From Gammaproteobacteria bacterium (GTDB lineage Bacteria > Pseudomonadota > Gammaproteobacteria > Steroidobacterales > Steroidobacteraceae): a stretch of DNA of 64,000 nt. Location of the stretch: assembly GCA_024642505.1 (NCBI GenBank), contig JAHEAZ010000002.1:1-64000 (forward strand), read 5' to 3'. Below, one piece after another: positions 1-8,828 of the stretch (its first letter is position 1; each line of letters starts with the position of its first letter). The position numbers and the translations under genes were made by a program. The notes under the pieces are model-generated. The model saw nothing but the letters and a program-made list of their open reading frames with translations. It was not told the DNA's origin and ran no database searches.

Positions 1-989
1 TGGCGCATCAGCTGGTCCCGAAAACCGGCGATCACCGGCTCCGGCGAGCGCCGGTAGCGCGTGCCCGGGAACGTGTTGAAAGGTATCAGGTTCACCTTCG
101 CATCGTGACCCTTGAGAAGCCACGCAAGTTCCCGCGCATGCTCGGGGCGATCGTTGACCCCGTCCAGCATGACGTACTCGAAGGTCACGCTGCGGCCGTT
201 CTGGCGCTCGAGATAGTGCCAGCAGGCCGCGAGCAGATCGGCAATGGGATGCAACCGGTTGATCGGCACTAGCTCGTTGCGCAACGCGTCGTTCGGCGCG
301 TGCAGGGAGACTGCCAGCGCGACGTTACAGTCCTCGGCCAACCGGTAGAGCTGCGGCACCAGCCCGGACGTCGACAAGGTGACACGGCGCCGCGACAGGT
401 CGTAGCCGAGATCATCCATCACGACCCGCATCGCCGGCACCACGTTCCGGTAGTTTGCAAGCGGCTCACCCATACCCATCAGCACGACGTTGGTAATCAC
501 CCGAGGGCCATCGGGATCGGCTCCCAGTTCCCGGTTCGCCAGCCACACCTGGCCAACGATCTCGGCCGCCGACAGGTTGCGGTTGAATCCCTGCTGCGCG
601 GTCGAGCAGAAGGAACAATCTAGAGCGCAGCCGACCTGGCTCGAGATGCACAGGGTGCCTCGGCCGGGCTCCGGGATGAACACAGTTTCTATTGCCTGCT
701 CTGCGCCAGTCGCCCCGGGGGCCCGCAGCAGCCACTTGCGGGTGCCATCGGCGGAGGCGGTTGCGGTAACGATCTCCGGCACCCGTATATCGGCGGCATC
801 GGCCAGCTTCGCGCGAAAATCCCGTGCCAGGTCGGTCATGCTGCCGAAGTCGGACACGCCCTTGCGATACATCCACTTCATCAGCTGCCGCGCCCGGAAG
901 GGCTTTGCTCCCAGCGATACGACGTACGACTCGAGTTCTGGCCGCGACAGCCCGAGCAGGTTGATCTTGTTGTTGGCGGCTGGATTCAC
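1..989 (-). CDS. rlmN: RlmN, dual-specificity 23S rRNA A2503 / tRNA A37 C2-methyltransferase (3' end cut off by window)
   Basis: Radical-SAM enzyme that methylates C2 of adenine 2503 in 23S rRNA and A37 in some tRNAs. I translated the minus strand directly, since the ORF runs off the window and is missing from the track. The protein reads NPAANNKINLLGLSRPELESY, then GTLCISSQVGCALDCSFCST with the CxxxCxxC radical-SAM cysteines near residue 115-125, then VVLMGMGEPLANY and VSLHAPNDALR. About 329 codons are present and roughly the last 50 residues (including the usual C-terminal catalytic cysteine region) lie outside. The start is a GTG 13 bp downstream of the ndk stop; other in-frame starts inside ndk cannot be excluded. 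It sits last in the visible ndk-rlmN pair. Confidence 0.93.
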   Translation of the reverse strand, partial: MNPAANNKINLLGLSRPELESYVVSLGAKPFRARQLMKWMYRKGVSDFGSMTDLARDFRAKLADAADIRVPEIVTATASADGTRKWLLRAPGATGAEQAIETVFIPEPGRGTLCISSQVGCALDCSFCSTAQQGFNRNLSAAEIVGQVWLANRELGADPDGPRVITNVVLMGMGEPLANYRNVVPAMRVVMDDLGYDLSRRRVTLSTSGLVPQLYRLAEDCNVALAVSLHAPNDALRNELVPINRLHPIADLLAACWHYLERQNGRSVTFEYVMLDGVNDRPEHARELAWLLKGHDAKVNLIPFNTFPGTRYRRSPEPVIAGFRDQLMR

Positions 990-1002
990 TGCAGTCGTTC
1001 GC

Positions 1003-1434
1003 TCAGCGGGTGCGCGGGCAGAGCTCGATCTCGCTGAAGAAATACGCGATCTCGCGCGCCGCATTCTCGGCGCTGTCAGAGCCATGCACGACGTTCTCCT
1101 CGATGCTGGTGGCGAGATCGGCGCGGATCGTGCCCGGCGCGGCCTTCTTCGGATCGGTCGCCCCCATGATCTCGCGGTGCCGCAGCACGGCGTTCTCTCC
1201 TTCCAGCACCTGCACGATGACGGGCCCTGAAGTCATGTAGTCGCACAGGTCGCTGAAGAACGGCCGCTCGCGGTGCACCGCGTAGAAGCCCTCGGCCTGG
1301 GTCGGGCTCAGCTGCAACATCCTTGCGGCGACGATCACGAGACCCGCCTGCTCGAAGCGGCGGTAGACCTCACCGATCTGGTTCTTCTCGACTCCGTCCG
1401 GCTTGACGATGGAAAGGGTGCGCTCTACGGCCAT
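1003..1434 (-). CDS. ndk: Nucleoside diphosphate kinase
   Basis: Transfers the gamma phosphate of ATP to nucleoside diphosphates through a phosphohistidine. The protein begins [15 protein letters not shown] and carries the active-site histidine motif NVVHGSDS followed by [11 protein letters not shown]. From this ATG it has 143 residues, the usual length of the bacterial enzyme. The track start ten codons upstream ([10 protein letters not shown]) adds sequence not found in the family, so I chose the internal ATG. Transcribed with rlmN, 13 bp apart. Confidence 0.96.
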   Translation of the reverse strand: MAVERTLSIVKPDGVEKNQIGEVYRRFEQAGLVIVAARMLQLSPTQAEGFYAVHRERPFFSDLCDYMTSGPVIVQVLEGENAVLRHREIMGATDPKKAAPGTIRADLATSIEENVVHGSDSAENAAREIAYFFSEIELCPRTR

Positions 1435-1597
1435 GAGATCCTCGGGAATATTCGCGGTTGACAACGTAAAGCCGGCGGACGCCCACTCGCTCGGCGAGGG
1501 GCCCGACCGGCTGCCTCAAACAGGGTAGTCTAGCGTTGAGCCCGGGTCCCCGGCAAATGACGGAAAAGCACGGAAGTACCCGTACCCCAAGGAAAAA

Positions 1598-1921
1598 TCA
1601 GACGCTGAAGCTTTCGCCGCAGCCGCATTCGCCCTTGACGTTGGGATTGCGGAAGCGGAATGCCTCGCTCAGCCCGTGGCGCACGAAGTCGATCTCCGTG
1701 CCGTCGATGAGCGAAAGGCTCTGGGCGTCCACCACGACCTTCACACCCTCGCTGTCGAACACCCGGTCGCCTGCCGCGATCTCGTCTGCGTAGTTGACTA
1801 CGTAGGCATAGCCAGAACAGCCAGTCTTGCGGATGCCCAGCCGGAGTCCGACTCCCTGGCCGCGGGACGCAATGAAATTACGAACCCGTTCGGCTGCCGA
1901 CTTGGTGAGTGTTATGGCCAT
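1598..1921 (-). CDS. iscA: IscA-type A-type iron-sulfur carrier
   Basis: HesB/IscA-fold carrier that passes Fe-S clusters to apoproteins. At 107 residues it matches IscA length. The three conserved cysteines are visible: one in KTGCSGYAY near residue 35 and two in ECGCGESF near the C-terminus. It lies 42 bp downstream of the IscU-like gene and follows the cysteine desulfurase, forming a reduced Isc cluster without iscR, hscA, hscB or fdx. ErpA is the main alternative name, but the sequence [17 protein letters not shown] reads more like IscA. Confidence 0.9.
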   Translation of the reverse strand: MAITLTKSAAERVRNFIASRGQGVGLRLGIRKTGCSGYAYVVNYADEIAAGDRVFDSEGVKVVVDAQSLSLIDGTEIDFVRHGLSEAFRFRNPNVKGECGCGESFSV

Positions 1922-1963
1922 CTGCAGTCTGGATTTCCCGTGGCGGCGGAAGTTCCCGGCATT

Positions 1964-2350
1964 TTACTGTGCTTCGCGCATTCCTGCAGCGAGACCGTGC
2001 AGGGCGTCCTCCAGAACCAGGAATCGCCCCAGTTTCTCGGGCGGCGCCGCCAGTTCGCGAGCCAGCGCCACGGGATCGAGTACTACAGCCTCCGCAGGCG
2101 TCTGGCCAACCATGCGTTCCGCGACCAGGGCACAGGCGGCGATCAGGTGCGGGCACCCCCAGGCGCGAAAGCGGGCATCGGCGACTCGACCCTCGTGGAG
2201 CCGCAGGTCGAAGCGCACCCAGGCTGCGCGATCGAGTGCCATCGCTTCCCCGTGGCGGCGGGCGCCTGGCCCGTCCGGCAGGAATCCGCTGCGCGGCGCA
2301 GTCGTAAACAGCCGTCGGACCGCCTCCGAGTACCTGGCAACCCCGGTCAC
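1964..2350 (-). CDS. Degenerate IscU/NifU-N-like scaffold protein
   Basis: This 128-residue protein aligns by eye with IscU over its length: YSEAVRRLF at the N-terminus, VADARFRAWGCPHLIAACALVAERM in the middle (IscU DARFKTYGCGSAIASSSLV), and a C-terminal LVLEDALHGLA (IscU SILAEDAIKAAI). Of the three cluster-ligand cysteines of IscU only the central one (WGC) remains; the first (GAPACGD region) and third (HCSILAED region) are replaced. It may therefore not hold a cluster in the usual way. Its start overlaps the end of the cysteine desulfurase gene by 4 bp, so the two are translationally coupled. Assignment to the family is clear; function is inferred. Confidence 0.75.
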   Translation of the reverse strand: MTGVARYSEAVRRLFTTAPRSGFLPDGPGARRHGEAMALDRAAWVRFDLRLHEGRVADARFRAWGCPHLIAACALVAERMVGQTPAEAVVLDPVALARELAAPPEKLGRFLVLEDALHGLAAGMREAQ

Positions 2351-3528
2351 CTGACTCGCTCCAGCGCGCCGGGCGGAGCCATTCCGCGCAGGCGCTCGAG
2401 CGCGTGCAGGATGGCTCCCGCTGCCTCATCGACGTCCCGTTCAGCGGTGAAGCGACCGACACTGAGCCGGAGCGAGGCCTGGCATCCCAGGTCGGACAGA
2501 CCGAGCGCCCGCAGCACGTAGGAAGGTTCTGCGGACGCCGCATTGCAGGCGGACCCACTCGAGGCGCATACCGCGCCTTCGAGATCGAGCAACAGGCTTT
2601 CTCCCTCGATCCCGGCGAAGCCGACGTTCAGAATCCCGGGCAGGGATGGTTCACCGCCGCCGTTTCGCCACAATGGCGCGGCCGGCTGCAGCAGCCGCCA
2701 CAGTTTCTCGCGCAGGGCGCGCACTCTGGTGGCCTCAGTCATCAGGTCGGCCGCCGCGATCCGGCATGCTACGCCGAAACCGACCGCCTGGTGGGTGGCC
2801 AGGGTTCCCGACCTGAGCCCGTGCTCCTGTCCGCCGCCGAACTGCAGGGGCTGCAGCACCGGGCGCGGAAGCGGCCTGACATAGAGCGCGCCGATCCCCT
2901 TTGGCCCTCCCAGCTTGTGGGCGGTAAAGGCGACCAGGTCGGCGTTCCAGCCCGCGACGTCCACCGGCACGCGGCCGGCACTCTGCGCAGCGTCGACGTG
3001 CAGGAGCACCTCTCGTGCACGACAGATCGCGCCGATGGCGGCAACTTCGTTCATGACACCGGTTTCATTGTTGCCGTGCATCACCGACACCAGCAGTGTT
3101 TCGGGTCGCAGGGCGGCCTCGACCTGCGCCGGGTCGATCCGGCCGTCTGCCGTCGGCTTCAGCCAACTGACCTGGAAGCCTTCGCGCTCCAGCTGCCGGA
3201 ATGCGTCGATCACGGCGCGGTGCTCAACGCGCGAGGTCACCACATGCCCGCCATGGTTTGCTTTGGCCCGGCAGGCCCCCAGGATGGCGAGGTTGTCGCT
3301 TTCAGTCGCGCCCGAGGTGAACAGGATCGATTCGGGCCTGGCGCCGATCAACCCGGCGACCGATGCACGCGCCTGCTCGATGGCTTCGGCCGCACGCCGA
3401 CCTTCGGCGTGGCCCGCCGACGGGTTGGCGTGTGGCCCCTGTGGCCCGAGGCAGATCGCCATGGCCGCCGCCACCTCGGGATGAAGCGGGGAGCTTGCCG
3501 CATAGTCCAGGTAGACTGCCCGGCGCAT
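2347..3528 (-). CDS. iscS: Cysteine desulfurase (IscS/NifS family)
   Basis: PLP enzyme that removes sulfur from cysteine as an enzyme persulfide for Fe-S assembly and tRNA thiolation. The 393 residues start MRRAVYLDYAASSPLHPEV and show TSGATESDNLA, VMHGNNETG, the PLP lysine in FTAHKLGGPKGIGALYV, and the catalytic cysteine loop SSGSACNAASAEPSYVLRALGLS. That is a group I (IscS-like) desulfurase. It sits between trmJ (3 bp upstream) and the IscU-like gene (4-bp overlap). The usual iscR and the chaperones are absent here, so whether it is the main housekeeping IscS is not known. Confidence 0.92.
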   Translation of the reverse strand: MRRAVYLDYAASSPLHPEVAAAMAICLGPQGPHANPSAGHAEGRRAAEAIEQARASVAGLIGARPESILFTSGATESDNLAILGACRAKANHGGHVVTSRVEHRAVIDAFRQLEREGFQVSWLKPTADGRIDPAQVEAALRPETLLVSVMHGNNETGVMNEVAAIGAICRAREVLLHVDAAQSAGRVPVDVAGWNADLVAFTAHKLGGPKGIGALYVRPLPRPVLQPLQFGGGQEHGLRSGTLATHQAVGFGVACRIAAADLMTEATRVRALREKLWRLLQPAAPLWRNGGGEPSLPGILNVGFAGIEGESLLLDLEGAVCASSGSACNAASAEPSYVLRALGLSDLGCQASLRLSVGRFTAERDVDEAAGAILHALERLRGMAPPGALERVR

Positions 3529-3531
3529 CCT

Positions 3532-4260
3532 TCAGCCCCCTGCGTCCCGCGCGATCGTGCGCTGCACAGCGGTCAACAGTCCACGCAGGATCTGGACTTC
3601 CTTTTCGTCCGGCACGGCGCGAGCCAGCAGCCGTTCGAGCCGAAACCCGAGGTTGGCGATGTTCCGCTGGTCGGTAAAGCCTATCTGCGCGAGTACGGAG
3701 GCGAGATGGGCGTGCAGGTTGGCGACCTGTTCCGGGGTCGCCACCGGCGCCTCCGGCGCCAGCCGGCGCAACTCGGCGCCGGCCGCCATCCGTAATTCCC
3801 AGGCCACGATCTGCACCGCCTGCGCCAGGTTCAACGACTCGTAGGCCGAATCGGACGGCACGTTGAGCAGCGCGTGGCATGCGGCGAGGTCCTCGTTGGA
3901 CAAGCCGTTGCGCTCCCCGCCGAACAGCACCGCGACCGGACGAATCGCGGCTTCGTCGATGGCTCGCCTGGCCGCCTCGCGCGGGTCAAGAACGGTCCAG
4001 TTTGCGCTGCGCGGCCGCGCGCTCGTACCGAGCACGAAGCCGCAGCCTTCGATCGCCACGGCTATCGAGTCGACCACCCGCGCCCGCTCGAGCAAGTCAA
4101 TGGCCCCGGAGGCTCGTACCGTCGCCTCGGGACTCGGAAATTCCTTCGGCCTGACGAGCACCAGCTCCGTGAGCCCCATGTTCTTCATGGCGCGCGCGGC
4201 CGCACCTACGTTTCCGGGGTGGCTCGGTTCAACCAGGACCATGCGGATCGGCGGGTTCAT
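3532..4260 (-). CDS. trmJ: tRNA (cytidine/uridine-32-2'-O)-methyltransferase
   Basis: SPOUT-fold enzyme that 2'-O-methylates position 32 of tRNA anticodon loops. The N-terminus IRMVLVEPSHPGNVGAAARAMKNMG is the TrmJ signature; VAVLFGGERNGLSNEDL and NVPSDSAYESLNLAQAVQIVAWEL are the knotted SAM-binding segments. At 242 residues it has the expected length. It is first of the minus-strand iscS group and divergent from suhB; trmJ next to suhB and isc genes is a known gammaproteobacterial arrangement. Confidence 0.94.
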   Translation of the reverse strand: MNPPIRMVLVEPSHPGNVGAAARAMKNMGLTELVLVRPKEFPSPEATVRASGAIDLLERARVVDSIAVAIEGCGFVLGTSARPRSANWTVLDPREAARRAIDEAAIRPVAVLFGGERNGLSNEDLAACHALLNVPSDSAYESLNLAQAVQIVAWELRMAAGAELRRLAPEAPVATPEQVANLHAHLASVLAQIGFTDQRNIANLGFRLERLLARAVPDEKEVQILRGLLTAVQRTIARDAGG

Positions 4261-4344
4261 CGCGGCTCCGTCTGCTTGCTGGTATTCTAGCCCCCTGCGC
4301 CGCGGAGCCGTCCGTCAGGCGCCGTTCTTTAAGCGGAAATTGAC

Positions 4345-5148
4345 ATGCATCCATTGCTAACCATCGCGGTCCGCGCCGCCAGGCGCGCCGGCGACCTCAT
4401 CGTCCGCAACCTCGATCGCGGCCCGAACCTCGACGTGTCCACCAAGAGTCGCAACGATTTCGTCTCGGAGGTCGATCGGGCCGCCGAAGCCGAGATTCTT
4501 GCCATCATCCGCAAGTCCTACCCGCACCATGGTTTCCTGGCCGAGGAAAGTGGGCGCTCGGGCCCGGGCGACGCCGAGTGCATCTGGATCGTGGATCCGC
4601 TGGACGGTACGACCAACTTCCTGCACGGCTTTCCGCAATTCTCCGTTTCCATCGCCTGCGAGCACCAGGGCCGCCTGGAGGTGGCCGTGGTGTTCGATCC
4701 GCTCCGCAGCGAGTTGTTCACTGCGACGCGCGGCGCCGGCGCGCTGCTGGAAGGGCGCCGCATCCGCGTGACGCGCCGGCGCACGCTCGACGGCGCGCTG
4801 ATCGGCACCGGCTTCCCTTACCGCGCCAACGTCAAGTACATGAAGCCCTATCTCGGCATGCTGGAAGTCGTGATGAGCGCCGCAGCTGGCGTCCGTAGAC
4901 CGGGATCGGCCGCGCTCGACCTCGCCTACGTCGCGGCCGGCCGCCTGGACGGTTTCTGGGAGATCGGGCTTTCTCCATGGGACACGGCCGCCGGCACCCT
5001 GCTCATCACCGAGGCGGGTGGCATGGTTGGCACGCTCGCAGGCCGGGAATACTCACAGGCCGGGCACATCGTTGCCGGGACGCCGAAGGTCTACGAGGCA
5101 CTGATCGAGGCGATCGCGCCGCACCTTCCGGCTGAACTCGCCTGCTGA
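4345..5148 (+). CDS. suhB: Inositol-1-monophosphatase family protein SuhB
   Basis: Mg-dependent sugar-phosphate phosphatase; in Enterobacteria it also acts in rRNA antitermination complexes. The metal-binding motifs are present: GFLAEESG (Glu), WIVDPLDGTTNFLHG near residue 80-95, and SPWDTAAGTLLITEAGG near residue 210-225. Length 267 is typical. It starts at the ATG after an 84-bp divergent spacer from trmJ and ends 41 bp before the convergent terC. Confidence 0.94.
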   Translation: MHPLLTIAVRAARRAGDLIVRNLDRGPNLDVSTKSRNDFVSEVDRAAEAEILAIIRKSYPHHGFLAEESGRSGPGDAECIWIVDPLDGTTNFLHGFPQFSVSIACEHQGRLEVAVVFDPLRSELFTATRGAGALLEGRRIRVTRRRTLDGALIGTGFPYRANVKYMKPYLGMLEVVMSAAAGVRRPGSAALDLAYVAAGRLDGFWEIGLSPWDTAAGTLLITEAGGMVGTLAGREYSQAGHIVAGTPKVYEALIEAIAPHLPAELAC

Positions 5149-5189
5149 CCTGGTCCGTCTCCGCGCGGCGCTGGGCAGGCGAGACTTGC

Positions 5190-5957
5190 TCAGGCCCCGG
5201 ACTTCCTGTCGCCCAGGTGGGGGCCGCGAAGTTCCACCGGTGCCGCTTTGCGGCGCATGCGGATATTCACCATTTCCACGCCCACCGAGAACGCCATCGC
5301 GAAGTACAGATAGCCCTTGGGTATGTGCACGTCGAAAGCGTCGCCGATCAGCGCAACGCCCACCAGGATCAGGAATGCCAGCGCCAGGATCTTGATGGTC
5401 GGGTGGTGATCAATGAACTCGTTGATCGGTCCTGCGAGGAACATCATCACTGCCACCGCGATCACGATGGCCGCCACCATGATCTCGAGGTGCTGGGCCA
5501 GGCCGACTGCGGTGAACACCGAATCCAGCGAAAACACGATGTCCAGGATGCCGATCTGCAGGATCACCAGCACGAAGCTGGCCCCGGCCTTGACCTGGCG
5601 CGTTTCTTCCGCGCCTTCGAGTGACCCATGGATTTCGCTGACGCTCTTCGCCAGCAGGAACAGGCCGCCGACAAAAAGTATCAGGTCGCGGCCGGATATC
5701 TCCTGCCCCAGGAACCCGACCGTGAACAGCGGCGCCGTCAATCCAATCAACCAGGTGATCGAGAACAGCAAGCCGATGCGGGTCAACATGGCAAAGCCCA
5801 GCCCCAGCACGCGCGCCCGCGGCTGCTGTTCCAACGGCAGTTTCGACGAAAGGATGGACAGAAAGATGATGTTGTCTATGCCGAGCACGATCTCGAGGAT
5901 CGTCAACGTCGCAAAAGACAGCCACGCAGCAGGGTCGGTGAGCAGTTCCATCATCAC
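5190..5957 (-). CDS. TerC family integral membrane protein
   Basis: Polytopic inner-membrane protein of 255 residues with about seven hydrophobic segments. The TerC signature LSFATLTILEIVLGIDNIIFLSI is at the N-terminus, and the second acidic repeat ILDIVFSLDSVFTAVG is near residue 135-150. Both repeats place aspartates inside membrane helices, as in the metal-transport fold. It lies 15 bp downstream of secF on the same strand and so probably belongs to the sec transcript. TerC homologs MeeF/MeeY of Bacillus subtilis have been linked to metalation of Sec-exported enzymes, which makes the position suggestive. Substrate here is unknown. Confidence 0.88.
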   Translation of the reverse strand: MMMELLTDPAAWLSFATLTILEIVLGIDNIIFLSILSSKLPLEQQPRARVLGLGFAMLTRIGLLFSITWLIGLTAPLFTVGFLGQEISGRDLILFVGGLFLLAKSVSEIHGSLEGAEETRQVKAGASFVLVILQIGILDIVFSLDSVFTAVGLAQHLEIMVAAIVIAVAVMMFLAGPINEFIDHHPTIKILALAFLILVGVALIGDAFDVHIPKGYLYFAMAFSVGVEMVNIRMRRKAAPVELRGPHLGDRKSGA

Positions 5958-5972
5958 TCTGCAGTCTGCGCG

Positions 5973-6905
5973 TCAGGGCAGCGCGTCCGCTTCTTCCTTC
6001 TTTTCCGGGGGCATCAGGTCACGCTGCGACAGCCCGAGATCGAGTGCCGCTGCGCCAGCGACGTAGATCGATGAATAGGTTCCGACGACGATGCCAACGG
6101 CCAGCGCCGTGGCGAACCCGGTCAGCGCCTCGCCACCGAGCAGCAGCAGCGACAGCACCACGATCAGGGTCGTGCCCGAAGTCATGATGGTGCGCGACAG
6201 CGTTTCATTGATGGCGGTGTCCATCACCTCGATTGGTTTGGCCTTGCGCATGGACAGCAGCCGCTCGCGCACGCGGTCGAACACCACCACCGTGTCATTG
6301 AGCGAATAACCGATCACCGCGAGTATCGCCGACAGCACGCTCAGGTCGAAGGTCATCTGCGTAACCGCGAAGAAGCCGACAACGACGAACGGATCGTGTA
6401 GCGCGGCCAGCGTCGCGCCGACGGAGAATTTCCACTGGAAGCGCATGATGACGTATATGCCGATGAACAGCAGCGTCATCAACAGCGCCGTGGCGCCCTT
6501 CTCCGCCAGTTCCTTGCCTACTTGCGGCCCGATGGCCTCGGTGCGCCGGATCTCCACGCCTGGGTCGACTGACTTTATCGCGTCAGTCGCCCTCTGCGTC
6601 AGCGTCATCGCCTCCTGGCCCTCCGCCGGCGGCAGCCGGACCAGCACGTCGTCCGCGGTACCGAAGGTCTGCACCTGCGCGGAGCCAAGGCCCGCGGCCG
6701 TCAGCGCATCGCGCGTGGCGTCCAGGTCGGCCGCAGCCGAGTAGCCGGCCTCGATGACCACGCCGCCAGTGAAGTCGATGCCAAAGTTGAGCCCCCGCAC
6801 CATGACCGCGACGATCGAGCCAATGATGATCAGCGCCGAAAAGGCGTACCAGAGCCGGCGCTTTTCCATGAAGCGGAAGTGCGAGACCTTGTGGAAGAAC
6901 TCCAT
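5973..6905 (-). CDS. secF: Protein translocase subunit SecF
   Basis: RND-type membrane subunit that, with SecD and YajC, uses the proton gradient to help pull exported proteins through SecYEG. The 310 residues include TM1 (ALIIIGSIVAVMVRG), the family motif FGIDFTGGVVIE near residue 42-53, a periplasmic domain, and five C-terminal helices with SVLSAILAVIGYSLNDTVVVFDRVRE. It starts 11 bp after the secD stop. The C-terminus is charged (EKKEEADALP). Confidence 0.96.
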   Translation of the reverse strand: MEFFHKVSHFRFMEKRRLWYAFSALIIIGSIVAVMVRGLNFGIDFTGGVVIEAGYSAAADLDATRDALTAAGLGSAQVQTFGTADDVLVRLPPAEGQEAMTLTQRATDAIKSVDPGVEIRRTEAIGPQVGKELAEKGATALLMTLLFIGIYVIMRFQWKFSVGATLAALHDPFVVVGFFAVTQMTFDLSVLSAILAVIGYSLNDTVVVFDRVRERLLSMRKAKPIEVMDTAINETLSRTIMTSGTTLIVVLSLLLLGGEALTGFATALAVGIVVGTYSSIYVAGAAALDLGLSQRDLMPPEKKEEADALP

Positions 6906-6916
6906 TTGGCGGTTCC

Positions 6917-8767
6917 TCAGATTGCCAGCCGCTCAATGCGGCGGCGGCGGCCGTAAATGACCTGTATCAGTGCCCTGCTGCCCATCAGCGCCGTAAACAG
7001 CGAGGTAAGGATGCCGAGGAACAGCACGACGGCGAATCCCCGTATCGGGCCCGTGCCGAAGGCGAACAGCATGACCGCGGCAATCAGGGTAGTGACATTG
7101 GCGTCGATGATCGCGGAGAGCGCATGGTCGAAGCCGCCCTGGATCGCCGCCCAGGGCGAAGTGCCGTTCCTGAGTTCCTCGCGGATCCGCTCGTAGATCA
7201 GGATATTCGCGTCTACCGCCATGCCGACGGTGAGCACGATGCCGGCAATGCCCGGCAGTGTCAGCGCGGCGCCAAACAGCGACAGCAGCGCGGTGATCAG
7301 CACGACGTTGGCGACCAGGATGGTATCGGCGACGATGCCGAAAACCCTGTAGTAGAGCACCATGAACACGAACGTGATCAACATGCCGATACTGAGCGCC
7401 CGGAAGCCGCGCTCGATGTTGTCGCGGCCGAGGCTCGGCCCGATCAGCCGCTGCTCGACGATGTACAACGGCGCCGCCAGCGCGCCTGCCCGCAGCAGCT
7501 TGGCCAGTTCCTGGCCCTCGGCGACCGTCAATCCGGTGATCTGGAAGCGGTTGGAAAACACGCCGCGGATGGTGGCGACGCTGATGACTTCCTCGCTGGA
7601 GCGGTCGACCACGATCTTCTTGCCGTCCCGCTCGACCTGTTCGCGCTCCTTCTCGATGAACACGACGGCCATCGGCTTGCCCAGATTTTCACGGGTCGTG
7701 CGCAGCATCTCCTCGCCGCCCCGGCCATCCAGCACGACGTCCACCGCCGGCTCGCCCTGGGCCAGCGTGGAGCTGGCATCGATCAACTGCTCGCCGGTCG
7801 CGATCACGTCGCGCTTGAGCAGGACTGGCCCTCCCTGCCGGTCCTTGTACAGCCGCGTCCCCAGCGGTGCGCGACCGGTGCGCTGCGCCTCCGCCGGGCT
7901 GTTGACGGTGTCCACCAGCCGGAACTCGAGGGTCGCCACCTTGCCCAGCATGCGAACCACTTCGGCCGCATCCTGAATACCGGGCAACTGCACCGCGATG
8001 CGGTTGAGTCCCTGGCGCTGGATGACCGGCTCGGCGACGCCCAGGGCGTTTACCCGATTGTTGAGCGCCGTGATGTTCTGCTGGATGGCGAAGTCCTGCC
8101 GCTGCCGGATCTGGTCGGGGGTCAGCACCGCGACCACCTGCCCTGGCAGGTCGCCGTCCTGCACGCTGAGCTGCGGATCAAACTTGCTGATGGCCGCCTT
8201 GGCCTCGGCGGCCCGTGCCGGATCCTTGAGCGTGAGCCGCAACTGGGGGCCGGCGGCGGCGATTTCGTCATAGGGAATGCGTGCGTCGCGCATGACCTTG
8301 CGAAGGTCGCGTTCCAGAACCTGCGTCAGCTGCGATACCGCGCCCTCGACGTCCACCTCGTATACGAGATAGATGCCGCCGCGCAGGTCCAGACCGAGGC
8401 TCATGGGTTTTAGCCCGAGGCGGGTCAGCCAAAGCGGCGCGCGCGAGGCAAACGTAGTGGCGACGGCAAACTGGCCCTCGTAGGCCTTCTGGATGGCGTC
8501 GCGAGCCTCGAGCTGCTTTTCGACATCCCCGAAACGGATCCACATGCGGCCATCGGCATCCGCGTAGGCGTCTTCGTAGGCGATCCCCTCGCGCTCGAGC
8601 AGCTGCTCGAACTCGCCTGTGGCGGCGCTCGTGAACGCCGCACGGTCCTTGCGCGACATCTGCAGCGCAGCCGTCTCGCCGAACACATTCGGCAGGGCCA
8701 GGACAATAGAGATGAGCAGGACCGCAACTACGATCATGCTCTTCCAAAGCGGATACTGGTGCATCAA
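6917..8767 (-). CDS. secD: Protein translocase subunit SecD
   Basis: Partner of SecF in the export motor. The 616 residues include TM1 at about 8-26, the signature LGLDLRGGIYLVYEVD near residue 125, a large periplasmic P1 region, and a C-terminal six-helix membrane domain with IAGIVLTVGMAVDANILIYERIREE. Length matches the proteobacterial protein. Gene order yajC-secD-secF is the conserved one; the gap to yajC is 61 bp. Confidence 0.97.
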   Translation of the reverse strand: MMHQYPLWKSMIVVAVLLISIVLALPNVFGETAALQMSRKDRAAFTSAATGEFEQLLEREGIAYEDAYADADGRMWIRFGDVEKQLEARDAIQKAYEGQFAVATTFASRAPLWLTRLGLKPMSLGLDLRGGIYLVYEVDVEGAVSQLTQVLERDLRKVMRDARIPYDEIAAAGPQLRLTLKDPARAAEAKAAISKFDPQLSVQDGDLPGQVVAVLTPDQIRQRQDFAIQQNITALNNRVNALGVAEPVIQRQGLNRIAVQLPGIQDAAEVVRMLGKVATLEFRLVDTVNSPAEAQRTGRAPLGTRLYKDRQGGPVLLKRDVIATGEQLIDASSTLAQGEPAVDVVLDGRGGEEMLRTTRENLGKPMAVVFIEKEREQVERDGKKIVVDRSSEEVISVATIRGVFSNRFQITGLTVAEGQELAKLLRAGALAAPLYIVEQRLIGPSLGRDNIERGFRALSIGMLITFVFMVLYYRVFGIVADTILVANVVLITALLSLFGAALTLPGIAGIVLTVGMAVDANILIYERIREELRNGTSPWAAIQGGFDHALSAIIDANVTTLIAAVMLFAFGTGPIRGFAVVLFLGILTSLFTALMGSRALIQVIYGRRRRIERLAI

Positions 8768-8828
8768 CGAACCTCGGGTCTGTTTCCGCGCGCCCGCAAT
8801 CGTGGAACGCCGCCTGGGCGGCGACGCG

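Noticed and set aside
2404-3795. 463-aa plus-strand ORF over iscS
   Set aside because: Opposite strand of a clear cysteine desulfurase; no family resemblance.
5149-5189. Possible terminator between suhB and terC
   Set aside because: Only a loose, bulged GTCTCCGC/GCGAGAC pairing; too weak to list.
7124-8413. 429-aa plus-strand ORF over secD
   Set aside because: Shadow of secD with low-complexity His/Gln/Asp-rich translation.
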